A stretch of 64,000 nt of DNA from positions 62,001-126,000 of the forward strand of contig NZ_QFXK01000010.1 of NCBI RefSeq assembly GCF_003261635.1, in the 5' to 3' direction. The stretch's first letter is position 1. Each line of letters begins with the position of its first letter. The DNA comes from Kribbella monticola. GTDB taxonomy: Bacteria > Actinomycetota > Actinomycetes > Propionibacteriales > Kribbellaceae. The notes under the pieces are model-generated. The model searched no databases. It saw only the letters and a list, made by a program, of their open reading frames with translations, and was not told the origin of the DNA. The position numbers and the translations under genes are program-made. This document shows, piece by piece, positions 16,594 to 24,225 of the stretch.

Positions 16594-18246
16594 CTACACC
16601 GTCGCCAGATAGCGGTGTACGAGATAGACCGACATGGCGCCCTCGCCGACCGCCGAGGCGACTCGCTTCATCGAGTCGAGTCGTACGTCGCCGGCCGCGA
16701 AGACGCCGGGCACACTCGACTCGAGCGCGAAGGGGGCCCTGGGCAACCGCCAGACCTTGTCGTGGGCCAGCAGTTCCTGGCCGGTCACCACGAATCCCTT
16801 GGCGTCGCGCAGTACGTCAGGACCGAGCCACTCGGTCCGCGGCGAGGCGCCGACGAAGACGAACAACCAGCTCGCCGGCACCTCTTCGACGCGGCCGGTG
16901 TCGCGGTTGGCGATGGTGATCGCTTCGAGGTGCCCGTTCCCGCGGCAGGACGCCACCTCGCTGCGGCATCGCACGTGCACGTTGGGAGTGGCGGCGATCT
17001 TGTCGATGAGATACCGCGACATCGTGGCCTCGAGCGAATCGCCCCGCACGATCAGTACGACGTTCTTCGCGTAGCGCGCCAGGTTGAGCGCGGCCTGACC
17101 TGCCGAGTTGGCGCCGCCGACGAGGTACACGTCGTCGCCCTGGCACTGGCTCGCATCGCTCGCACTCACGCCGTAGTACACGCCGCGGCCGGTGAGCTCG
17201 GCGAGCCCGGCCGCGTCCAGCCGGCGGTAGGAGACCCCGGTGGCCACGATCACCGCGCGGGCCTCGATCTCGCCCGCGCCCTCGACCTGTACGGCGTGCA
17301 CCGGCCCTCTGGTCTCGAACCCGGTGACCGGGCGGGCGAGCACCATCTCGGCGCCGAACCGCGAGACCTGCGCGACCGCGCGCTGAGCCAGATCCGAGCC
17401 GGTCAGGCCTTTGGGGAATCCGAGATAGTTCTCGATCGCCGCGCTCTGCCCGGCCTGCCCACCCGGCGCCTCGCGCTCGACGATGACCGTGCTCAAGCCC
17501 TCGGATGCCGCATACACCGCGGCGGCCAGACCCGCGGGTCCACCGCCGACGATGCACACGTCGTACAAGGGCTGCTGCGCAGTGGTTCGCAGGCCCAGTG
17601 CACCGGCGAGATCGAGGGTCGACGGCGAGCGAAGGGTGTCGCCGTCGGGGATCAACACCAGCGGCAACTCCGCCGGAACCGCTTCGGCCAACTGTGCGAG
17701 CCGCTGAGCCTCGGGATCCCGCTCCACGTCGTACCAGCGGTAGGGGACGTAGTTGCGGGCGAGGAACGTCTTCAGTTCGTGGCTGCGATCGGACCACCGA
17801 TTGCCGATCACCCGTACGTCGGAAGTGTGGTCCGGATTGGCCTGGCGCCAGTCGTCGAGCAGGTCCTCGACCACCGGGAACAGCCGCTCCTCGGGCGGAT
17901 CCCAGGGCTTCAGCAGGTAGTAGTCCAGGCCGATGTCGTTGATCGCCTTGATCGCCACGTCGGTGTCGGCGTACGCGGTGAGTAACAGGTACTTCGCGCC
18001 GGGTGCGTGCACGCGCGCCTGCTCGAGCAGCTCGATCCCGGTCATCTCCGGCATCCGCTGGTCGGCGGCGATCAGCGCGACCGGCTGGTTGCGCAGCGCG
18101 AGTTTCGCCAGCACTGCAAGGGCTTGCGCGCCCGAGCTCGCCCGGACGATCAGATAGTCGTCGCCGTAGCGGTTCCGCAGATCCCGCGAGATCGCGGCGG
18201 ACACCATGGGATCGTCGTCGACGGTCAGGATGGTGGGTTTGCTCAT
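16594..18246 (-). CDS. Response-regulator receiver fused to thioredoxin reductase-like flavoprotein
   Basis: The 550-aa fusion has a receiver domain at 1-125 (TILTVDDDPM, phospho-acceptor Asp62 in AADQRMP, Thr in LLTAYAD, Lys in LLKPWD), a linker of about 100 residues that looks thioredoxin-like without CxxC, then an FAD/NAD(P)H oxidoreductase from about 225 (VCIVGGGPAGLAAAVYA, VYLVGGANSAGQAALNLA, GVFAAGDVRLDSMKRVA). The CxxC of true thioredoxin reductase is missing: the region reads GVYYGVSASDASQCQGD. It therefore cannot reduce thioredoxin by the usual route and may be a redox-sensing output module controlled by phosphorylation. First gene of a two-gene operon with the kinase. Confidence 0.87.
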   Translation of the reverse strand: MSKPTILTVDDDPMVSAAISRDLRNRYGDDYLIVRASSGAQALAVLAKLALRNQPVALIAADQRMPEMTGIELLEQARVHAPGAKYLLLTAYADTDVAIKAINDIGLDYYLLKPWDPPEERLFPVVEDLLDDWRQANPDHTSDVRVIGNRWSDRSHELKTFLARNYVPYRWYDVERDPEAQRLAQLAEAVPAELPLVLIPDGDTLRSPSTLDLAGALGLRTTAQQPLYDVCIVGGGPAGLAAAVYAASEGLSTVIVEREAPGGQAGQSAAIENYLGFPKGLTGSDLAQRAVAQVSRFGAEMVLARPVTGFETRGPVHAVQVEGAGEIEARAVIVATGVSYRRLDAAGLAELTGRGVYYGVSASDASQCQGDDVYLVGGANSAGQAALNLARYAKNVVLIVRGDSLEATMSRYLIDKIAATPNVHVRCRSEVASCRGNGHLEAITIANRDTGRVEEVPASWLFVFVGASPRTEWLGPDVLRDAKGFVVTGQELLAHDKVWRLPRAPFALESSVPGVFAAGDVRLDSMKRVASAVGEGAMSVYLVHRYLATV

Positions 18247-18522
18247 CTGGTCTTCCCCCCAAGCCCGAGGGTAACCATCCCGACGACCTTCGGCCAGTGG
18301 CTGTTGGCCAAGGCATCGATCGGCGAATACGGCTCAGCAATGCCGCCACCCGGTTGGTGTCACACGGTGCGATTGCCCGACTCGGATGAGCGATCGCGCA
18401 GTGTTCATCTCCCGCACATCTGCGGTGCTTGCGGCATTCCGTCCGGGGCGGCCGTCGGCTCCGAGGATTGGTCGCTGCCCTGACCGTGCGGTCGGGGTCA
18501 GCTCATCGGAGGAGGAGGATCC
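18247..18522. other. Divergent promoter region (276 bases)
   Basis: It separates the receiver-flavoprotein gene (minus) from the phosphoesterase operon (plus). At 18404-18421 there is GTTCATCtcccGCACATCt, two units 11 bases apart that loosely resemble a streptomycete PHO box (GTTCACC units). The second unit matches poorly. GGAGGAGGAGG lies just before the GTG at 18523. No convincing -10/-35 pair was found. Confidence 0.35.
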
Positions 18523-19374
18523 GTGATTCGACAGCGCATTGCGACCGCGATCGTGACGGTGGCGGCTCTGGTCGGTTCGGCGACGGCCGTCGCCGCCACC
18601 CCGCCCACCGCGCAAGCAGCGACCAGCGTGCCGGTCTTCGACCACATCGTGCTGGTGATGTTCGAGAACCACGCGTACTCGCAGCTCAACGGCAGCTCCA
18701 GCGCCCCGTACTTCAACAGCCTGGCCGGCCAGGGGGCGAAGTTCACCCAGTCCTACGGTGTCACCCATCCCAGCGAGCCCAACTACCTGGCGATCTTCTC
18801 CGGGAAGACCCAGGGCCTCACCGACGACAGCTGTCCGCACACCTACAGCGGCAGCAACCTCGGCAGCCAGTTGATCAGCGCGGGCCGGACCTTCAAGGGG
18901 TACTCCGAAGGTCTGCCCTCCGACGGTTACACCGGCTGCTCGAGTGGCGAGTACCGGCGCAAGCACAACGGCTGGGTGAACTTCACCACCGTGCCCTCGA
19001 CCAGCAACCTCACGTACGGCGACTTCCCGGGCTCCGGCAACTACGCGAGCCTGCCCACCGTGGCGTTCGTCAGCCCGAACATGTGCAACGACATGCACGA
19101 CTGCTCGATCGGCACCGGTGACACCTGGCTGAAGAACAACCTGGACGCGTACGCGCAATGGGCCAAGACGCACAACAGTCTGCTCATCGTCACCTTCGAC
19201 GAGGACAACGGCAGTTCGTCGAACCACATCTTCACCACGTTCGTCGGTGCGCACACGCAGGTCGGTTCCTTCTCGAACCAGATCAACCACTACAACGTCC
19301 TGAGCACGATCGAAAGCGCCTACGGGCTCTCGCAACTGAACTCGGCGCCGGCCGTCACCAACGTCTGGAACTGA
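18523..19374 (+). CDS. Secreted phosphoesterase/acid phosphatase
   Basis: The 283-aa exported enzyme of the phosphoesterase (PF04185-type) superfamily has a signal peptide, MIRQRIATAIVTVAALVGSATAVAA. The metal-site pattern is that of acid phosphatase/phospholipase C relatives: FDHIVLVMFENHAY at the N terminus, GVTHPSEPNYLAIFSG, and LIVTFDEDNG with SSNHIFTTFVG near the end. At 283 aa it is shorter than full phospholipases C (about 500-700 aa), so a phosphomonoesterase is more likely. GTG with a strong GGAGGAGGAGG upstream. The MFS gene follows after 27 bases. Confidence 0.82.
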   Translation: MIRQRIATAIVTVAALVGSATAVAATPPTAQAATSVPVFDHIVLVMFENHAYSQLNGSSSAPYFNSLAGQGAKFTQSYGVTHPSEPNYLAIFSGKTQGLTDDSCPHTYSGSNLGSQLISAGRTFKGYSEGLPSDGYTGCSSGEYRRKHNGWVNFTTVPSTSNLTYGDFPGSGNYASLPTVAFVSPNMCNDMHDCSIGTGDTWLKNNLDAYAQWAKTHNSLLIVTFDEDNGSSSNHIFTTFVGAHTQVGSFSNQINHYNVLSTIESAYGLSQLNSAPAVTNVWN

Positions 19375-19401
19375 CCGCCCTCGCCCATCGGAGGTCGCAC
19401 C

Positions 19402-20676
19402 GTGTACCTGTCCACGATCGACCAGCCGCACGCCGGCGACGAAACCTCGAAGCCGCTCCGCAGGCGTGCACTGCTGATGCTGAGCGGTAACGTCTTCGCA
19501 CTCGGCACGGTCAGCCTGGTCACTGACATCTCCTCCGAGATGGTGACCGCCGTACTGCCGGTCTACCTGGTGCTCGGTCTGCATCTGAGCCCAGCGGCGT
19601 ACGGCGTGATCGATGGCATGTACACCGGTGCGACCGCCGTACTGCGGCTGGTCGGTGGCTATCTCGCCGATCGGACCAGCCGCCGCAAGTCCGTCGCAGG
19701 ATTCGGCTACGCGCTGTCCGCGCTGGCAAAACTCGGGTTGCTTGCTGTAGGCAACAGTGTCGGCGCGATCGGTGCGGTGATCGCCGTCGACAGGACCGGG
19801 AAGGGTCTGCGGACAGCGCCACGGGACGCGCTGATCACCTTGTCCACCCCGCCTCGCCTTTACGGCCGGGCGTTCGGAGTCCACCGGATGATGGACACGA
19901 TCGGCGCGTTCGCCGGGCCGCTGGTGGCGCTGGGCATCCTGGCCGCCACCGCGCAGGCGTACGACGCGGTGTTCGTCGCGAGCTTCTGCATCGCCGCGTT
20001 CGGCGTACTGGTGCTGGTCCTGTTCGTCCGGGACCGGCGTGGCGCGCAGCCGTCCAAGGGTGTCGTCACGTTGTCCGCGGCGAGTGCCCTGCTGCGCGCG
20101 GCGCCGGTACGCCGGCTGGTGCTGGCGGCGGCCCTGGCCGGCCTAGCGACCATCGGCGACGGCTTCGTCTATCTGCTGCTGCAGCGACGCGAACAGCTGA
20201 GCATCGGCTGGTTCCCTTTACTTGCCGTAGGCACCAATTTGTCCTACCTGGTGTTCGCCGTGCCGTTGGGCGTGCTGGCCGACAAGATCGGCCGACTCAA
20301 GGTCGTCCTCGGCGGCTACACCACTCTTGTGCTGGTCTACCTTCTACTGTTCGGCCCGCTCGACGGAATTTCGCTGCTCGCGGTGGTCCTCGTGCTCTAC
20401 GGTCTCTTCTACGCAGCGACGGACGGCGTACTGATCGCACTCGCTGGTCCCGTGTTGCCGACCGCGGTGCGTACTACGGGAATCGCGCTGATCCAGACTG
20501 CACAGGCGCTGTCCTACCTGATCTCGTCGATACTGTTCGGGCTGGCCTGGACCGTGTGGGGGCCGGCCGGAGCGACCCGCATCGCGGCGGCCCTGGTCGT
20601 CTTGGCAGTGCTCGTCGTGGCGCTGCTGCTCCGCGGTCTTCCAGCCACGAACGCAGGCAAGGGGGACCAGCAGTGA
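19402..20676 (+). CDS. MFS transporter
   Basis: The 424-aa inner-membrane transporter has about 12 TM segments. The motif-A loop is GGYLADRTSRRKS, repeated in the second half as GVLADKIGRLK. Residues TGKGLRTAPRDALI form the conserved loop seen in a subgroup of actinobacterial MFS proteins. The substrate is unknown; the phosphatase upstream might feed it, but that is conjecture. GTG 19402 has GGAGG at 19390-19394. It overlaps the next gene by GTGA. Confidence 0.85.
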   Translation: MYLSTIDQPHAGDETSKPLRRRALLMLSGNVFALGTVSLVTDISSEMVTAVLPVYLVLGLHLSPAAYGVIDGMYTGATAVLRLVGGYLADRTSRRKSVAGFGYALSALAKLGLLAVGNSVGAIGAVIAVDRTGKGLRTAPRDALITLSTPPRLYGRAFGVHRMMDTIGAFAGPLVALGILAATAQAYDAVFVASFCIAAFGVLVLVLFVRDRRGAQPSKGVVTLSAASALLRAAPVRRLVLAAALAGLATIGDGFVYLLLQRREQLSIGWFPLLAVGTNLSYLVFAVPLGVLADKIGRLKVVLGGYTTLVLVYLLLFGPLDGISLLAVVLVLYGLFYAATDGVLIALAGPVLPTAVRTTGIALIQTAQALSYLISSILFGLAWTVWGPAGATRIAAALVVLAVLVVALLLRGLPATNAGKGDQQ

Positions 20677-21659
20677 CGCGCCGGGTTCTGGTCGCTCTCC
20701 TCGGGGCCCTCTTGCTGACGGTGATCGGTGTCGGCTACGGCGCATTCGCAATGAGGCGTGAGCACAGGCCGGTGGCCGCGGAGACCGAGGAGCTGAGCTT
20801 GGCGGGCAGCAGCCCGCGGATCCTGTTCCGCAGTACGGCGGCCGACAGCAGGGGACACCTGGCGCAGGTCGCCAAGGACCGCCCTGATGGACCACGCTCG
20901 GTGTCATCGCTGACCTGTCTGCGGGTGTACGCCGCGGGTGGCACCGGAACCTGTCTGCGGCAGGACGGCGCGCTCAGCACCTTCCAAATCGCGATCCTGG
21001 ACAAGAACCTCGCAGTACGGAAGGCGATCCCGCTGGTCGGCGTGCCCAATCGCACCAGGGTCTCCGCAGACGGGCGGCTGGTCGCCTGGACCGTGTTCGT
21101 GGCCGGCGATTCGTACAACCATGGACGCTTCTCCACCCGAGCCGGACTGATCGATCTCGGCAGCGAGGACATGATCGACTCGCTCGAGTTCCTCTCGGTG
21201 ACCCTCGACGACCATCCCTATCGGGCCGCCGACCTCAACTTCTGGGGCATCACGTTCACTGCCGACGACGATCACTTCTACGCCACCATGTCCACCGCGG
21301 GCCATCGGTATCTGGTGCAAGGTGACATCGCCGCCAAGACGGTCCGCACCATCGCACGGAATGTGGAATGCCCGTCACTGTCGCCCGACGGCAAGCGCAT
21401 CGCGTTCAAGTCGGCCATCGACGGCGAGCCGCCAAAGGGCTGGCGCCTGTCCGTCCTCGAGTTGGCCACCGGCGTACGGACTCCGCTGGCCGAGACGCGC
21501 AGCGTTGACGACCAGCCATCGTGGCTGGACGAGGACACCATCGGCTACGCCGTTCCACGAGGTAGCAGCGACTCCGACGTCTGGAGCGTCCCGGCCAACG
21601 GCACGGGGAGCCCGCGACTCCTGATTCCCCACGCCGAGTCGCCGGCTGCCCTCAACTGA
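20673..21659 (+). CDS. TolB-like beta-propeller protein, membrane-anchored
   Basis: The 328-aa protein has an N-terminal signal/anchor (VLVALLGALLLTVIGVGYGAF) and a propeller-like body with WD40-like PD40 repeats: RTRVSADGRLVAWTVF, CPSLSPDGKRIAFKS, DDQPSWLDEDTIGYAV. It would sit outside the membrane. Translational coupling to the MFS gene (GTGA overlap) suggests joint function. No catalytic motif is visible. Confidence 0.7.
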   Translation: MTRRVLVALLGALLLTVIGVGYGAFAMRREHRPVAAETEELSLAGSSPRILFRSTAADSRGHLAQVAKDRPDGPRSVSSLTCLRVYAAGGTGTCLRQDGALSTFQIAILDKNLAVRKAIPLVGVPNRTRVSADGRLVAWTVFVAGDSYNHGRFSTRAGLIDLGSEDMIDSLEFLSVTLDDHPYRAADLNFWGITFTADDDHFYATMSTAGHRYLVQGDIAAKTVRTIARNVECPSLSPDGKRIAFKSAIDGEPPKGWRLSVLELATGVRTPLAETRSVDDQPSWLDEDTIGYAVPRGSSDSDVWSVPANGTGSPRLLIPHAESPAALN

Positions 21660-21665
21660 CGATGA

Positions 21666-22067
21666 TCAGTGGAAGCGGATGGTGTAGGCCCACCAGGTCA
21701 GGAGGGCACAGAGGAGGAGGGTGATGGTGGCGGCGATCAGGCCGCGGGTGACGGTGTCTCGGTCGGCTGCGGCGGGGGAGTAGGGGTCGGCCGGGTCGAT
21801 CAGCAGGGGGACGCCGCTGCCGAGTTCCAGTTTGCCGATCCAGTTCCGGATGGTGCCCTGGTGCATGGTGCCGTTGAGCTGGTAGCGGACGACCGGGTAG
21901 AGCAGAGCGCCGCCGTAGTACGGCCTGCTCTGGGCGTCGTTGTCGATCACTTCGCCGGTGACCCGGATGCCGGTACGCCGGAGTGCGCGCAGGCGCAGCG
22001 TCTCACGGGCGCTCCGCCAGACCCAGCGTGCGGACAGCAAGGTGATGAGGATCGACGGCAGGAGCAT
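21666..22067 (-). CDS. DUF3592-like membrane protein
   Basis: The 133-aa small membrane protein has TM helices at the N terminus (LLPSILITLLSARWVW) and the C terminus (LIAATITLLLCALLTWWAYTI), with a soluble beta-rich middle (VTGEVIDNDAQSRPYYGG, YPVVRYQLNG, GVPLLIDPADPYSP) typical of DUF3592. Function unknown. I prefer ATG 22067 (GAGG 5 bases upstream) to the GTG at 22073. Confidence 0.75.
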   Translation of the reverse strand: MLLPSILITLLSARWVWRSARETLRLRALRRTGIRVTGEVIDNDAQSRPYYGGALLYPVVRYQLNGTMHQGTIRNWIGKLELGSGVPLLIDPADPYSPAAADRDTVTRGLIAATITLLLCALLTWWAYTIRFH

Positions 22068-22129
22068 CAGCACCTCGCCATGCTAAGCCTGCCCGCAGTC
22101 CACCGACGTTCCGTACGCCGTTGCTCAGG

Positions 22130-22993
22130 TCAGGCTCCAGCGAGCCGCGCCACGATGTCGTCGACGTTGTGTATCAAGGACAGATGGCCTTCGCCGGGCA
22201 CCAGCTGGATGGTCGCGCCCGCGACGTGGTCGCCGAGCCAGCGCCCGTGGCCGCCCGGGACCATTCGGTCCTGGTCGCCCTGCCAGATGGACACCGGCAC
22301 ACCGATGCCGGCCAGGTCGATACCCCACGGGCTGAGGAACGCGAGATCGTCGTCGCGCCAGCCGTCGTACCCGCGGGACACCGCGGCCCGACAGGAGGCG
22401 GCCAGGAAATCGGCGAGCCCACCGCGCAGGGCGGCCTGATCGACTTCGGACAACAGGTCTCCGAAGGCCGCGACGATATCGTCGGCCTGGACATCCTTCA
22501 GTCCGGCACCCGCTTCGGCGAGGAAGGCCTCCAGCGCGTCCTTGCCGTTGGCCGCTGCTCCGAACTCCACGACGTTGTCTTCGCCCATACCGGCCAGCCA
22601 GTCGAGCCCGTCGGCGTCGTACGGCGCTACGCCCGCGACGGTCGCCGCGGCGCGACACCTCTCCGGCAGTAGAGCTGCGCAGGCGAGCGCATGAGGGCCG
22701 CCACCCGACCAGCCGAGGGTGACGAACTCGTCGGCACCGAGAGCATCGAGCAGTACGGCGACGTCGCCGGCCACGTCGGCTACCCGGCGCCCCGGCTGCG
22801 GGGTGCTGTCGCGGTAGCCCGGCCGACTGTGCGTCACGAAGCGCAGACCGTGCCGGGCGGCCGCTTCGGCGATCGGCGCCAGCGTCATCGCAACGCCTGG
22901 CGTGCCGTGATGCATCACCAAGGGCCGGCCGCCGGCCGGTCCCTCGACCACGTATTCGACCACCCGGCCACCATCGACTTCGAGTCGCTCCAT
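22130..22993 (-). CDS. Alpha/beta hydrolase
   Basis: The 287-aa hydrolase has oxyanion segment VMHHGTPG, nucleophile elbow GWSGGGPHA, acid in IWQGDQDRMVP and catalytic His in PGEGHLSLI, with a helical cap (FLAEAGAGLKDVQADDIVAAF). It is a general esterase/peptidase-like enzyme; the substrate is unknown. It begins 15 bases downstream of the secreted propeller-like gene, so the two may be co-transcribed. Confidence 0.83.
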   Translation of the reverse strand: MERLEVDGGRVVEYVVEGPAGGRPLVMHHGTPGVAMTLAPIAEAAARHGLRFVTHSRPGYRDSTPQPGRRVADVAGDVAVLLDALGADEFVTLGWSGGGPHALACAALLPERCRAAATVAGVAPYDADGLDWLAGMGEDNVVEFGAAANGKDALEAFLAEAGAGLKDVQADDIVAAFGDLLSEVDQAALRGGLADFLAASCRAAVSRGYDGWRDDDLAFLSPWGIDLAGIGVPVSIWQGDQDRMVPGGHGRWLGDHVAGATIQLVPGEGHLSLIHNVDDIVARLAGA

Positions 22994-23008
22994 GAGCGCA
23001 TCCTAGGC

Positions 23009-24046
23009 TCAGTTCGGCAGCGCCGGGGTGTTGCAAGGCAGTGTCCCGGCGCGGAGCGCGTGGCCGCCGTCGTTGCCGTCGTCGGCCCACAGGACCTGTT
23101 TGCGCCCCGCAGTACAGGTGGATTGCGGCGCGATCGCGAATCCCTCGTTGTTGTAGTCGGGCAACTGCGCCGGCCGAGCGTAGGTGTGCGAGACGGTGAA
23201 CTTGCCGCTGGTGATCGACAGCGTCGCACTGCGTCCATGGCAGGTGTCGTCGCAGATCGACCAGAGCAGACCGGTTTCCGGCTCGAACTCCAGGTCCATG
23301 ATCGTCGCGAAGCCGCCTGCGAAGGAGGCGACGCGGGTGAAGGTCCCGCCGGACTGGTTCAGCGCGTACGCGTAGACCATGCCGTTGTCCTCGAGGCCGA
23401 CGAAGTACAGGCCGGTGCCGTGGTTGGGATACGAACCTGGGGTGTAGGCGGTGCTCGTGCGCTGGTCGCGGAAGCCGCGCGCGGTGAGGAACGAGTCCGG
23501 GATCCATGAGATCGCCTCGGGACCACTGTTGTCGTCCACCGCCGGCAGGTCGTCGGTGAGATCCCACTCCGCCGTCGCGTTGACCGACTTCGCCGTGGAC
23601 AACGGATCGAACCGGAGGATCTTGGCCAGGCTGGTGCCGCTGTCGTCGCCGTCGCGTTCGGTTGCCACGAGCAACCCGTCCGGCGTACGGACCACGCCCT
23701 CGGCGTCCGGATCGCCGCTGCCGTCGCGGTAGTTCACCGCTCGCCCGCCGATCGCGTCCGGCCGCCAGAGCGCGCCGTCACGGACGAGCCGGTACAAGGT
23801 GCCGGGTCCGTTCTTCACCGCCCACAAGACGCCCGGACTCTCGAAGGAGAGCCCGCTGAGGTTGTCGCCGAACACATCGGTGCCATCGGCAACGGTCACC
23901 GCGCCGCCACCGGGCCAGCTCGACGTCGTGAGAGGTTTTTGCTGCGAGGGCACGATCTCAGCAGCCCGGGCCGGAGCAATCGTCACGGATGAGAGCAACA
24001 ACGCCACAACTGCGGCGGACGAGGCGGTACGGCGGAACAAGGACAC
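23009..24046 (-). CDS. Secreted beta-propeller-like protein of unknown function
   Basis: The 345-aa exported protein has a signal peptide ending around APARAAE. The body has repeated short beta segments with acidic turns (LSGLSFESPGVLWAVKNGPGTLYRL, DAEGVVRTPDGLLVATERDGDDSG, IMDLEFEPETGLLWSICDD), consistent with a propeller such as SdiA-regulated or esterase-like phytase proteins. I cannot assign a reaction. Four Cys in the C-terminal half could form two disulfides. GTG start with AAGGAG at 24053-24058. A ROK-like operator candidate lies about 50 bases upstream. Confidence 0.65.
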   Translation of the reverse strand: MSLFRRTASSAAVVALLLSSVTIAPARAAEIVPSQQKPLTTSSWPGGGAVTVADGTDVFGDNLSGLSFESPGVLWAVKNGPGTLYRLVRDGALWRPDAIGGRAVNYRDGSGDPDAEGVVRTPDGLLVATERDGDDSGTSLAKILRFDPLSTAKSVNATAEWDLTDDLPAVDDNSGPEAISWIPDSFLTARGFRDQRTSTAYTPGSYPNHGTGLYFVGLEDNGMVYAYALNQSGGTFTRVASFAGGFATIMDLEFEPETGLLWSICDDTCHGRSATLSITSGKFTVSHTYARPAQLPDYNNEGFAIAPQSTCTAGRKQVLWADDGNDGGHALRAGTLPCNTPALPN

Positions 24047-24096
24047 GTCGTGCTCCTTCGGCCTAACGGGGCGGGGTCAGGGGAAGCAGAGCTATT

Positions 24097-24113
24097 TGTA
24101 AACCTTCTTAACA
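24097..24113. promoter_or_regulatory. Operator-like inverted repeat TGTAAA-N5-TTAACA
   Basis: Two 6-base arms match at 5 of 6 positions across a 5-base centre (CCTTC), in an AT-rich island 51 bases before the GTG at 24046. The 6-5-6 layout resembles ROK-family (NagC/Mlc-like) sites and is shared with the site at 63971-63987. Confidence 0.4.
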
Positions 24114-24164
24114 GATGACTGACTGTACCGAGCGGCACGCGGCTCGCGCAACAGTCGCAGGCAG

Positions 24165-24202
24165 CAGTTCGGGCCGGATCCTGGAGGATCCGGCCCGAAC
24201 TG
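24165..24202 (-). terminator. Strong perfect hairpin terminator
   Basis: CAGTTCGGGCCGGATCC (24165-24181) is perfectly complementary to 24186-24202, a 17-bp stem with a TGGA loop. It lies 24 bases past the stop of the S8 protease gene. There is no U-tract, which is normal for actinobacterial terminators. Confidence 0.85.
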
Positions 24203-24225
24203 GTCAAGCAGGTGAACGGGTGGGG

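Noticed and set aside
16594..18246. True thioredoxin reductase (trxB)
   Set aside because: The CxxC redox pair is absent and a receiver domain is fused at the N terminus.
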